The notes beneath the pieces were generated by a model. The model was given only the letters and a program-made list of their open reading frames with translations, had not been told where the DNA came from and made no database searches. 62,042 bases of DNA, taken from NCBI GenBank assembly GCA_027452145.1, contig DAIDHB010000102.1, forward strand, positions 1-62,042, given 5' to 3'. The DNA is from Planctomycetales bacterium (GTDB taxonomy: Bacteria > Planctomycetota > Planctomycetia > Isosphaerales > Isosphaeraceae). A program made the position numbers and the translations under genes. How positions within the stretch are numbered: the stretch's first letter is position 1; every line of letters starts with the position of its first letter. Of this stretch, positions 45,066 to 53,409 are shown one piece after another.

Positions 45066-47105
45066 TCAGCGGCGTCCGCCGCCCATCATCCCGCCCATTC
45101 CGCCCATCATCCCGCCCATCATGCCGGCGTAACCCGAGCCGTTGGACTTCTCGCGCTTCTTGTCGGATTCCTTGAGCTCATGGTCGTAATTGGCCTCGAC
45201 GTCCTTGCGGAAGTCGTTGGCCAGGTCGTCCATCATGGTGTGAATGACCATCGAGCCATCCGGACGAAGCAGCGCGGCCAGTGCGGGCCGCTCGACGGGC
45301 GGGCCGGTGACGCCGGTGGGCAGGTTCTGGAACCCGCCGCCATCGAGGTCGAGGACGAGCTGGTGGGTGCGGAAGTCCATCGACTCGCGCTTGGCGCCCG
45401 AGCCGTCGGAGCGGGGCACCTTGACCATTGCCACATCGCCGACGATCTCGCCGACACCGGCATCGACCCGGCGAGGGACCGTCCAGCCGTCGGTCGGGTT
45501 GAAGCTGACGACCTGGAAACGGAGCTTGGGGCCCGTCTGGGCGCTGGGAGGCAGGTAGGTGACCGCGTAGGGCTCGATGTCGGGCGGCATCGTGACTGCA
45601 TCGGTCGCCTTGCTCCACGGGCCCTCGAGGAACTTGGTCTTGGTGTCCACGCCGTGCGCGACGTCGTCGCGGCCTAAGTTGGGGTTATAGACCACGACCC
45701 GCACGCGATAGCGGTAGCTGCTGCCTCGCTCGGCGGTGAAGTCGAGGGCGCGGACCATGATCTGATTTTCCTCGGACTTCCAGAAGTTGCCCGCAGACTC
45801 GGTCGAGCCCATTCCGCCCATCGCCCCGCCCATGGTGGGACTCATCATGCCGCCCATCATCGACATCTGATTTTTCATCTGATTCTGCATGGCGCTCTGC
45901 ATCGCACCGGTGTTCTGCTGCATCATTGTCGCCATCTGATTCTGCATCATGCCGCCCATCATGCCAGCCATCCCCTTCTGCTGGGGTTCCGGCTCCTTGG
46001 GAAGGTCGAGTTTCTCCTTGGAGACGAAACGGGCGATGTGGACCTTCTCCCACAGGCCGGCGTTGAGGAACGGCAGCGGGTCGACGAGACTGTTGGGGCG
46101 CACGGTTTCCGGGGTCAGTTCCTCCTCGGCGTAGGGGAGGTTGTCGAGGATATCGTAGTTCTTGCCCTGGTCGACCTTTTCCCAGTCGGACCAGGTGCCA
46201 TCTTCCTGAAGGGTACGGCGCTCGAGGTCGAGCCGTGCGTAGTTGGGGTGGGCGACGCTGGGATTCTTGAGGGCCTGGCGGTAGTTCTCGAGCATCTTGG
46301 CGTGGTCGAGGACGCCGGTGATCGCCACCCAGCGATAGCCCTTGGTGGTCTGCTTGAACGGGCCGCTATCGGCCTTGTCGGCCTCGCTGTCGCCCTTGTC
46401 TTCCTTGGTCGCCTCGAGGCCGCCGCCGGCAAGGCTGCCCGCGATCTCGCGCGTTTTCCGCTCGTTGGCTTCCTTGGTCTCGCGATCGATTTCTTGCTGG
46501 CTCTTCTTGTGCTTCTTCCGTTGGCCGCCGCCCCCCATCATCCCGCCCATACCGCCGCCCATGCCGCCCATACCGCCGGCGCTCTTCTTGCGCTTCCGGC
46601 CGTAGCGCTGCTGCTTGGGCTCGTCGGACTTGTCGCCCGAGGCGTCGGGGATCTTGTTGCCCGACTCGTCGAGCTCGTAGATCAGCAGTCCGCCGCGACC
46701 GGGATAGGCATAGACCTCGCTCAGTGCGATCAGCTTGGGCGCTTCGCGAATCAGGCCGGCGCCAGGCTCGGGCGAGACCCAGTCGCGCTTGGGCTTGAAG
46801 ACGACCGGATCGATCTTGGTGTTGATGGCGTTCTCGACCGTGGTGGCGAAGTTGGTCGGGACGATCTTTTCCTTCTCCTCGAGCCGCTTGATGATCGTCT
46901 CGCGATCGTCGGTCCGGGAGAGGTTGGTGTCGGCCACCTGGGCGGCCTTCTTCACCTGCTCGGGCGTCGTTGTGATCGTCGGCTGGGACACGGCGATCCC
47001 GACGCAGACGAGGAAGACCATCATGGCGATCGCCACGCCGGCCTTCTCGCCGTGTCGCAGGCCCGCGTTTGCCAGTTTATCGACGATTGCGTTGGCATTG
47101 GCCAT
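45066..47105 (-). CDS. Gly/Met-rich membrane protein, third gene of the pilus-like operon
   Basis: A 679-residue protein with one membrane helix near 24-40 (VAIAMMVFLVCVGIAV), so most is periplasmic. Domain order: a helical segment (50-105), strands (RDWVSPEPGAGLIREAPKLIALSEVYAYPGRGGLLIYEL), a basic Gly/Met tract at 175-200, a strand region, a Met-rich tract at about 378-433 (GMMGGMMQNQMATMMQQNTG and onward), a fibronectin-like patch (SSYRYRVRVVVYNPNLG) and another GGM tail at 661-676. No known family recognised; by position after PilM/N and a PilO-like gene it may play the PilP or GspC-like part. ATG follows AGGAG by 9 bases. Confidence 0.85.
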   Translation of the reverse strand: MANANAIVDKLANAGLRHGEKAGVAIAMMVFLVCVGIAVSQPTITTTPEQVKKAAQVADTNLSRTDDRETIIKRLEEKEKIVPTNFATTVENAINTKIDPVVFKPKRDWVSPEPGAGLIREAPKLIALSEVYAYPGRGGLLIYELDESGNKIPDASGDKSDEPKQQRYGRKRKKSAGGMGGMGGGMGGMMGGGGQRKKHKKSQQEIDRETKEANERKTREIAGSLAGGGLEATKEDKGDSEADKADSGPFKQTTKGYRWVAITGVLDHAKMLENYRQALKNPSVAHPNYARLDLERRTLQEDGTWSDWEKVDQGKNYDILDNLPYAEEELTPETVRPNSLVDPLPFLNAGLWEKVHIARFVSKEKLDLPKEPEPQQKGMAGMMGGMMQNQMATMMQQNTGAMQSAMQNQMKNQMSMMGGMMSPTMGGAMGGMGSTESAGNFWKSEENQIMVRALDFTAERGSSYRYRVRVVVYNPNLGRDDVAHGVDTKTKFLEGPWSKATDAVTMPPDIEPYAVTYLPPSAQTGPKLRFQVVSFNPTDGWTVPRRVDAGVGEIVGDVAMVKVPRSDGSGAKRESMDFRTHQLVLDLDGGGFQNLPTGVTGPPVERPALAALLRPDGSMVIHTMMDDLANDFRKDVEANYDHELKESDKKREKSNGSGYAGMMGGMMGGMGGMMGGGRR

Positions 47106-47194
47106 CTCATTGACTCCTCATCACGTCGTTACCTTACGATCCTGGGTTTCCTGGCGGAGCAATCCTCGGGGCGGCGTTCGCCGCGAATGTCGAG

Positions 47195-49042
47195 TCACTT
47201 CTTGGGCGCCGCGCCTTTGGTGGCCGGGCTGGGCGACGGGTTGGCTGTCCCCGGGACAGCCGCATCGCCGGCCTTCGGTGCGGGCTCGCCCGCCCTGGGT
47301 GCGGCGGACGCAGGCGTTTCGCCCCTGGCAGGGGCCTCGGCCTTGGCAGGGGCCTCGGCCTTGGCAGGAGCTGGCGCAGTGCCGGCAGGGCTCGGGGTCG
47401 GAGCGGCCTTCTCGGGGGTCGCAGCCTTCTCGGGGGTCGTAGCCTTCTCGGGGGTCGCGGCCGCACCGCCAGGCGCTGCCGCGCCAGCGGTGGGGCCTGC
47501 CGGGGCGGCTGCCGAAGTCTCTCCAGGGCTGGTCGAGGGCATCTCGGCATCCGCTGGCGGAGGCAAGAAGAAGCGCGCCTGGCCGTACACCGTGATCTCG
47601 ACGATGTTGAAATACGGATCGAACAGAGATGGGCCCTTCTTCTCGGCGACCTCAGCTTCCTGCTTCTCGCGCGCCTTCTTACGATCCACGCCGCTCACAT
47701 CGACCTTCTTCCGCGCGCTGGCACCAGCGGCCGGTCCGCCCATCATGCCGCCCATTCCGCCCATCGCGCCCGCTCCACCCATCCCGCCCATCATCCCGCC
47801 CATCATGCCGCCTCGCATGTTCATGCGCATCTGGGACGCCATGCCGCCGAATCCCTGGGTCATCATCCCTCGCATCATGCCGCCCATTCCGCCCGTGCCG
47901 GAGCGCTGCTCGCCCTTCTCGGGCTTGGTGACGCGGGACGAGGGACGCTCGAGCTCGAAGTCCATCACCTGGATGGACATCGGCGAGTTCTCCAGCTCCA
48001 CGAGGAAGTCCTGGACGCGGTCCTGGTCGATGAGCACCTGCATTGAGATGGGCAGAACCTTGTACTGGGTGGCGGTCTGGCTGATGTAGTAAATCGAATC
48101 GCTGGACGTCGCACTGGCCGCCCCGCCGCCCATCGCGCCCATTGCACCCATGCCGCCCATCCTGCTCGCCATCGCGGTCATGCCGGGCATCGCGGCTGAA
48201 GGGCTCGCGGCGCCGGCTGCGCCGCCGCCGCTGCCGGCCGCGGCGGCGTCCGCCACGGCCTTCTGACCGGGCGACATGACGTCCGGGGCCTCCTCAGGCT
48301 GCTTGCCGTCGGCGAGAGAGCGCTGATCCATGGCGTCGGGATTGCCGACCTCGAGGTCCTCGATCTCCTTGATGGCGGCGGAGTCCCAGTCCTTGGCACC
48401 GGCCTTCTTGTTCACCTCGGCCACGACCTCCAAAAGGGCGCGCTGGATCCACAGGCGCTCCTGCGCCGCCCAGACCTTGCCGAGTGTCGGGGGCTTCTCG
48501 ACGGAGAACTGCGGGGTGCGGAGGAGCTCCTCCTTGGTGGGCGCCGCCACGATCCCCTCGCCGGTCTCGTAATTGAAGGGATGGAAGGTCGCGTAGACCA
48601 TGTCGACGTAGGACTTGTAGGCCTCGATGTAATCCACGATGCCGATGTTGACCTGGCCGGGATCCTCATTCTCGGGCCACTGGCGGCCCCACTTGCGGAA
48701 CCGGGCCTGGACGGACTCGGGCCACGTCAGCAACGGCGCCTGGCGGTCGTACAGCTCCTTCCAGGCCTTGTTGACGTCCTGGGTCAGCACCTTGGTTTTG
48801 TCGACCACGATGGGTTCGTACTGCGGCGTGGGTTTGTCGCGGCCCTGATACGCCTTGACGCCCTTCTCGGCGCCGGTGATCGTGTTCGTCTCCTCGGTCG
48901 TCTTCTGCTGGACAGGCCCGGCGCCCATGTAGTAGGCGATCACGGCGAATAGCGCGGCGAAGCCCACGGCGATCCAGAACCGGTACTTGATGATCTGTCG
49001 CAGGATCTCTTTGGCTGTTTCGGCGGCATCTTGATTGGCCAT
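47195..49042 (-). CDS. PilO-like membrane protein with Gly/Met-rich tracts
   Basis: A 615-residue protein with a membrane helix at 22-40 and periplasmic remainder. The PilO-type strand pair is TQYKVLPISMQVLIDQDRVQDFLVELENSPMSIQVMDFEL at about 326-365. Two Gly/Met tracts flank it, 285-308 and 384-436. After about 497 comes a Pro/Ala/Lys-rich tail containing short tandem repeats (TPEKAA, PAKAEA). The ATG at 49040-49042 follows AAGG. Akkermansia Amuc_1100, an outer-membrane-associated PilO-like protein, is the nearest functional analogy I know of. Confidence 0.8.
   Translation of the reverse strand: MANQDAAETAKEILRQIIKYRFWIAVGFAALFAVIAYYMGAGPVQQKTTEETNTITGAEKGVKAYQGRDKPTPQYEPIVVDKTKVLTQDVNKAWKELYDRQAPLLTWPESVQARFRKWGRQWPENEDPGQVNIGIVDYIEAYKSYVDMVYATFHPFNYETGEGIVAAPTKEELLRTPQFSVEKPPTLGKVWAAQERLWIQRALLEVVAEVNKKAGAKDWDSAAIKEIEDLEVGNPDAMDQRSLADGKQPEEAPDVMSPGQKAVADAAAAGSGGGAAGAASPSAAMPGMTAMASRMGGMGAMGAMGGGAASATSSDSIYYISQTATQYKVLPISMQVLIDQDRVQDFLVELENSPMSIQVMDFELERPSSRVTKPEKGEQRSGTGGMGGMMRGMMTQGFGGMASQMRMNMRGGMMGGMMGGMGGAGAMGGMGGMMGGPAAGASARKKVDVSGVDRKKAREKQEAEVAEKKGPSLFDPYFNIVEITVYGQARFFLPPPADAEMPSTSPGETSAAAPAGPTAGAAAPGGAAATPEKATTPEKAATPEKAAPTPSPAGTAPAPAKAEAPAKAEAPARGETPASAAPRAGEPAPKAGDAAVPGTANPSPSPATKGAAPKK
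47406..47459. repeat. Three 18-bp tandem units encoding TPEKA(A/T)
   Basis: Three copies of an 18-bp unit starting GCCTTCTCGGGGGTCG at 47406-47423, 47424-47441 and 47442-47459, differing in the last two bases. They lie inside the PilO-like gene and make its TPEKA-type tail repeats. A second, related Ala/Lys repeat lies at about 47330-47370. Confidence 0.85.
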
Positions 49043-49194
49043 GGCCGGTTCCACCTTGGTTCAGGGGGCTGTAGGGGAAGAGTCCGTCGCAACGGGAGGT
49101 AACCTCGGCGGCGAGCGGTCGAGGATCGTGCCGACGCCGGCTGTCAGCGCGGGAGTCGTCCCGCGCGACGGCCGGGAATCGGGATGGGTGCCGA

Positions 49195-51687
49195 TCACGG
49201 GCGAGCCGCGCCGCCGGCGGCCGGACTGGGTGCCGCGCCGGGCATCGCCGCGCCGGGCCCGGGCACGCCGCCGGGGACCGCGGGCGCCGTCCCGGGAACG
49301 CCAGGGGCACCGGGGGCGCCAGGGCCACCCGCGCCGAGGGCCTTGGTCATCTGGGACTCGAGCTGCTGCGACTTCTCGAGCGACTTCGATTCGAGCTTCT
49401 TCTCAAGGTCCTCGCGCGAGGCCTTGACCGCGGGGTTGTTGGCCTCGGCCTTCGCCAACTGCTCATCGAACTCCTTTCGCTTGGCCTCGCGCTCTTCCGG
49501 GGTCTTGGGCTGCTCCTCGGGCTTGACGGGTTGCCAGACGAACTGGATGAGGAAGTCGGTGCGGGCGAGGACCTTCATCTTCTTCTTGAGCTCGTCCTGG
49601 GCGGTCCCGCCCATGTTCATGCCGCCCATCGCGCCCATGCCGCCCATCCGCATGCGCATCGATTCCTGGCCGCCCATGCCCATTTGGGTCATGCCAGACA
49701 TCGATTTCATCATGTTGGAGCGAGAGGCGGCCTGGTTGGCCATCATGCCGGCCATGCCGCTGGGCGCGGCCGTGCCGCCGGCGCCGCCGCCCTCGGCCGC
49801 GGCGGGGGGCGAGGCCCGATCGAGCAGCGGGACAGTCTTGCTGGCGAGGTTATTGTTGCTCTGGCCCTTCTCGCTGGTCCATTCCTTCTCGATGGCGAAC
49901 CAGGGGATGGCGACGTGGTGGACGCCGAACATCCGCAGGTTGGGGTTATTCAGCTTGGGCAGCACCCGGTCGGTGAGGAACTGGACCGGGCCGAAGTCGG
50001 TGCGGCGCGGATCCTTGGGATCGTAGTGCCGCTGCTCCTTGTCGGGATACGGGTTGTAGTGGTGGCAGATGATCTGGATGATCCAGCCCTCGCCCGTGGG
50101 GGCCTGGGCCGAATCGACCGGGTGCATGAATGCCTTGACGTCGGGGTCGAGCTGGTTGAACCACTCGCTCACGTCCTTACGATAGACGGGCTTGATCGCG
50201 TCGATGTGGACCTCGAGCTTCTCGATGGTGTCCTGCAACATCGGGTTCTCGGGGTCGAGGTTGTAGTCCCGCACGGGATCGGGGAAGAACTGGCTGACCA
50301 CGGCGAGGAACTGAGGCCACATGGCCTTCTCACCCGTGCCGCTCACCAGCGCCTTGCCCTCCTCGAACTTCGTCGACCACTCGCCGGTGGCCTTCTTGAA
50401 GTTGCTCTCGATCTGCTCGCCCTTCTTCTTGGTATTGTTGGCGTAGGTCACCGCGTCCTTGAATTGCTCCGTGCTGACCTTGGCGAGCGCCCGGTAATCG
50501 CCGAAGGCGAACCGGAAGGTCAGGCCCAGCATGATCAGCGCCGAGGCGGCCAGGGCCCACGGCTTCTTGGAGCGGATCAGCCGGACCCGCTCAATCTCGG
50601 GCGGCAGCAGGTTGGTGCTCAGGCCGCCGCGGCCCAGGCCCTGGATCCCCAGGCCGTAGGCCACGCCGAACGATGCCAGGTTATCCTGGAACTGCGGCGC
50701 GCCCTTGACCTCGTCGCCGACCAGCCTCACCAGGTCCTCCAGGCGGTCGACCTCCTGGTTGAGGTTCTGCTGGAGAAACTTCTGGAGGCCGGGGAGCTTG
50801 AAGCCGTTGCCCAGGCCGACCACCTTGCGGATCTTGGCCGAGCGGTTGATGCTCGAGTAGAACCCGATCGACCGGTTGACCTCGCTGGCGAAATCGTTGA
50901 ACACGCCCCGCATCGCCGTGAAGATCGCGCGGGGATCCGGGGCCTTGGTCGCGTTCCGCTTCAGGTGCTCGGCCTTGGCGAAGGTGAGCTTCATCTCCTT
51001 GGTAAGGGCCCGGGTGAAGTGGTTGCCGCCGATCGGCACGTTCCGCTGCCAGATCCGGGTGCCGTCGGTGATGATCAGGTCGGTGTTGTCGGCGCCGATG
51101 TCGAGGAGGACGACCGAATCCTTCGAGCCGCTCCCCTTGATCTGGTCGAACGCGATGAAGTTGTAGAGCGCGATCGGGGCCATCTGGACCATGTCGACCT
51201 CGATGCCCGCCACGGTGAGAGGCAGGATGGCCCGATTGATCTGGTCGCGCTTCATCGCGAACAGGCCGACCTCGGCCATCATGAACTCGTCGTCGCCCCC
51301 CTCATCCTCGTCGCCGATCTGCTGATAGGCCCAGACGACCTCCTCGAGCGCGAAGGGGATCTGCTGCTTGGCCTCGAACTTGACGATGTCGGGGATGCGC
51401 TTCTTCTCGACCGGCGGCAGCTTGATGAACTTCACCAGCCCCGACTGCCCCGGCACGGCGATCGCCACCTTGCAGCCGACCAGATCATTGCGGTCGGTGA
51501 AGGTCGCCAGCGCCTCGCGGACCAGCTCGTCGGCGTCGGCGTCGGGCTGGCTGAGGATCTTGGGATACTCGATGAAGTCAAAGGCCTCGGCCACCACCTG
51601 ATCGGGCGTCTCGCCCGGCACGAGCTTCAACGCCTTGAGGGCGGACTGGCCGATGTCGATCGCCCAAACAGCCTGAACCTTCGCCAT
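49195..51687 (-). CDS. pilM: PilM-PilN fusion with Gly/Met-rich insert
   Basis: An 830-residue protein. Residues 1-350 are PilM, an actin-like ATPase on the cytoplasmic side of type IV pili: AIDIGQSALKALKL, AIAVPGQSGLVKFIKLPPV, LLDIGADNTDLIITDGT and GLGNGFKLPGLQKFL. STNLLPPEIERVRLIRSKKPW (357-376) then matches the PilN start, followed by a membrane helix 377-395 and a periplasmic region. Residues 644-694 are Met/Gly-rich (MGGMGAMGGMNMGG), and the last ~45 are Gly/Pro/Ala-rich. Normally PilM and PilN are separate genes that bind through PilN's N-terminal peptide. ATG follows AAGGAG. Confidence 0.9.
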   Translation of the reverse strand: MAKVQAVWAIDIGQSALKALKLVPGETPDQVVAEAFDFIEYPKILSQPDADADELVREALATFTDRNDLVGCKVAIAVPGQSGLVKFIKLPPVEKKRIPDIVKFEAKQQIPFALEEVVWAYQQIGDEDEGGDDEFMMAEVGLFAMKRDQINRAILPLTVAGIEVDMVQMAPIALYNFIAFDQIKGSGSKDSVVLLDIGADNTDLIITDGTRIWQRNVPIGGNHFTRALTKEMKLTFAKAEHLKRNATKAPDPRAIFTAMRGVFNDFASEVNRSIGFYSSINRSAKIRKVVGLGNGFKLPGLQKFLQQNLNQEVDRLEDLVRLVGDEVKGAPQFQDNLASFGVAYGLGIQGLGRGGLSTNLLPPEIERVRLIRSKKPWALAASALIMLGLTFRFAFGDYRALAKVSTEQFKDAVTYANNTKKKGEQIESNFKKATGEWSTKFEEGKALVSGTGEKAMWPQFLAVVSQFFPDPVRDYNLDPENPMLQDTIEKLEVHIDAIKPVYRKDVSEWFNQLDPDVKAFMHPVDSAQAPTGEGWIIQIICHHYNPYPDKEQRHYDPKDPRRTDFGPVQFLTDRVLPKLNNPNLRMFGVHHVAIPWFAIEKEWTSEKGQSNNNLASKTVPLLDRASPPAAAEGGGAGGTAAPSGMAGMMANQAASRSNMMKSMSGMTQMGMGGQESMRMRMGGMGAMGGMNMGGTAQDELKKKMKVLARTDFLIQFVWQPVKPEEQPKTPEEREAKRKEFDEQLAKAEANNPAVKASREDLEKKLESKSLEKSQQLESQMTKALGAGGPGAPGAPGVPGTAPAVPGGVPGPGAAMPGAAPSPAAGGAARP

Positions 51688-52304
51688 GCCAGCAGACTCC
51701 TTACGGATGCCGATGCGGAGAACCCGCCCGGACCGGGGGTCGGGAAGTTGAATCGATCTCGTGAGCTCGCGGATTCAGCAGGCCGGGTTTGGCCGGACTC
51801 GCGGATTCGGACTTCGTGCAAAGTGTAACAATGCTGCGGCACGCGGGGCGATAGACGCCCCATTCGGCACTCAGCCCGTCGAGATATCCTCACCCAAGGG
51901 TTGCCAGGACAGAGAGATACGCCCCGGAGTTCTCCCGGCTATCCCCCGCAGGCGACGGTGCCCTCTCTCGCCTCGATGGCGAGATCGCGGCCCGGCCGTC
52001 CTGACTCTATCCCTTTGATGAATCGGTCGAGCAGAAAGTTCCTCGCCGATCGACGAATTCCTCGAAGGAGCCCACTCTAGCCGCCCTCGGCCGGACTTGA
52101 CAACGTCCCAGGACGTTGCGCGATCGTTCTGGCCGTCGAAGTTTATCACGCACCGACCGGTCATGTCGTGACTTTTGTCGGTTCGAAATGAAGCGAGCAA
52201 GCACGCGTGATGCGTGCTTGCTCGAGGACGGACTCGCGATCGTAAGCCGACTGGAGGCGGATGGATCCACACAGACAGCGGGACGGAGCGTCGCGGGGTC
52301 GATG
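51688..52304. other. Gene-free region upstream of the pilus-like operon
   Basis: About 615 bp with no credible gene. It includes the operon's promoter side (TGTAACAATG near 51824-51833 is an AT-leaning patch) and the strong hairpin at 52194-52224 downstream of the one-heme lipoprotein. Confidence 0.5.
52194..52224. repeat. Perfect 13-bp hairpin
   Basis: CGAGCAAGCACGC and GCGTGCTTGCTCG are exact complements with a 5-bp loop (GTGAT). The T content after the stem on the minus strand (CTTCATTTCG) is modest. It lies 80 bp after the stop of the minus-strand lipoprotein gene and may terminate it. Confidence 0.75.
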
Positions 52305-53000
52305 TCAGGCCGCGGCGCCTGGCGGAGGTCCACCACCTGGCGGTCCGCCACCCGGCGGAGGTCCGCCCGGTGCGGGCGCACCCTTCCCGCGCGGGCCGAA
52401 GCCGCCGCCCATCCGCCGGTGCTCGCGATGGCATTCCATGCACGAACCGGAGAGCCGCTTGCTGGCCGCGATGGCCTCATCCTTGCTTTTGCCGCGTGCG
52501 GCCTTCTCCAGGTCGGTCGCCGAGGCGTTCAAGGCCGTGGTTAGCCTGGTCCACGACTCCTTGCTTCCGCGCGGCGGGTCGTACGTGCCCAGTTCGGTGG
52601 CGAGGCTCGCATACTCGCCGGCCTGCTTCTCGATGGTCGGCCAGTCGGGCTGGGCGGACTCGAGGCCGGTCTTGATGGCCTTGGTCAGCCCTTGTGGACG
52701 CCGATCGTCGATCTTGACCATGACGTTGCGGATGGGCGATCGTCGGCCGCCGGGTCCCCCACCGGGTCCACCGGGCCCGGCGGGGGCGCCAGCGCCGATT
52801 CCTCCAGGCCCGGGTGGACTGATGGGTTCGCCGGGAGGCGGTCCGCCCGGTGCCGGCCCGGCCGGTGTCCCTGGGGGCGGGACGTTGCTGACGTTGGCCG
52901 CGGCCTGCTCGTTGTCGGTCGAGTCGCAGCCCGCCCAGATGAGCAGTCCGGCGGCGACAACCATCGAGCCACCCGGGCATCGGAGGCTTCTTCTGGACAT
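52305..53000 (-). CDS. One-heme lipoprotein, cytochrome c'/c556-like
   Basis: A 231-residue lipoprotein. The signal ends LLIWAGC with lipid-modified Cys25. A Pro/Gly-rich linker (about 40-90) leads to a helical region (GLTKAIKTGLESAQPDWPTIEKQAGEYASLATELGTY, NASATDLEKAARGKSKDEAIAASKRLS), ending with the heme motif CMECH at 187-191. The position of CxxCH near the end resembles cytochrome c'/c556 four-helix bundles. A second Pro/Gly tail closes it. Electron-transfer partner unknown. The ATG at 52998-53000 begins the signal peptide. Confidence 0.82.
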   Translation of the reverse strand: MSRRSLRCPGGSMVVAAGLLIWAGCDSTDNEQAAANVSNVPPPGTPAGPAPGGPPPGEPISPPGPGGIGAGAPAGPGGPGGGPGGRRSPIRNVMVKIDDRRPQGLTKAIKTGLESAQPDWPTIEKQAGEYASLATELGTYDPPRGSKESWTRLTTALNASATDLEKAARGKSKDEAIAASKRLSGSCMECHREHRRMGGGFGPRGKGAPAPGGPPPGGGPPGGGPPPGAAA

Positions 53001-53409
53001 GAAGTCGAAACCCTTTCCCTGTGAAAATGGGCCACAAACGCGCCGCTCGGATGACGAACCGGCGGGTTCGGCGAGGCGGTCGTGGCGTCGCGACGGGCGA
53101 CACCGCCTTCCGGCCGGGGCGGCCTGCGTCCAGGGGAGAGAACGGACGAACTGCGAGCCTGGAGACATGGCCGACCCTGGTCGGCCGGCCGCCGGGTGGC
53201 GAGGCGGTCTCCCGGCTCGACCTGCGACATGGATCGGGCGACGAACCGAGGATAGGTCCGATCCCTCGACCCCCGGTAGGCGACGCGATACACTGTCTTC
53301 TGTGTGTACCCGCGTATCCGGCGGCCTCGACGAGCGTCCGCCCGGAGCCGACGGCCGGCGAGGGATTCCGGACCGCCGCGGATGATCGCGACCGGCCGGG
53401 AGTTGTGGC
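53001..53409. other. Divergent spacer between the lipoprotein and xdhC
   Basis: About 410 bp with no convincing gene; open frames are GC-driven. Both flanking genes read away from it, so it should hold two promoters, but no canonical boxes stand out. Confidence 0.5.

Noticed and set aside
46038..48089. A 683-residue plus-strand protein opposite the Gly/Met-rich genes
   Set aside because: It mirrors the Met/Gly tracts as Pro/His/Ala runs and has no family pattern.
49531..51828. A 765-residue plus-strand protein opposite pilM
   Set aside because: It is antisense to the PilM/PilN fusion, with His/Asp/Leu-rich low-information sequence and no motif.
52194..52224. Typical rho-independent terminator
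   Set aside because: The stem is strong but no T-run follows it on either strand, so I list it as a hairpin of unknown role.
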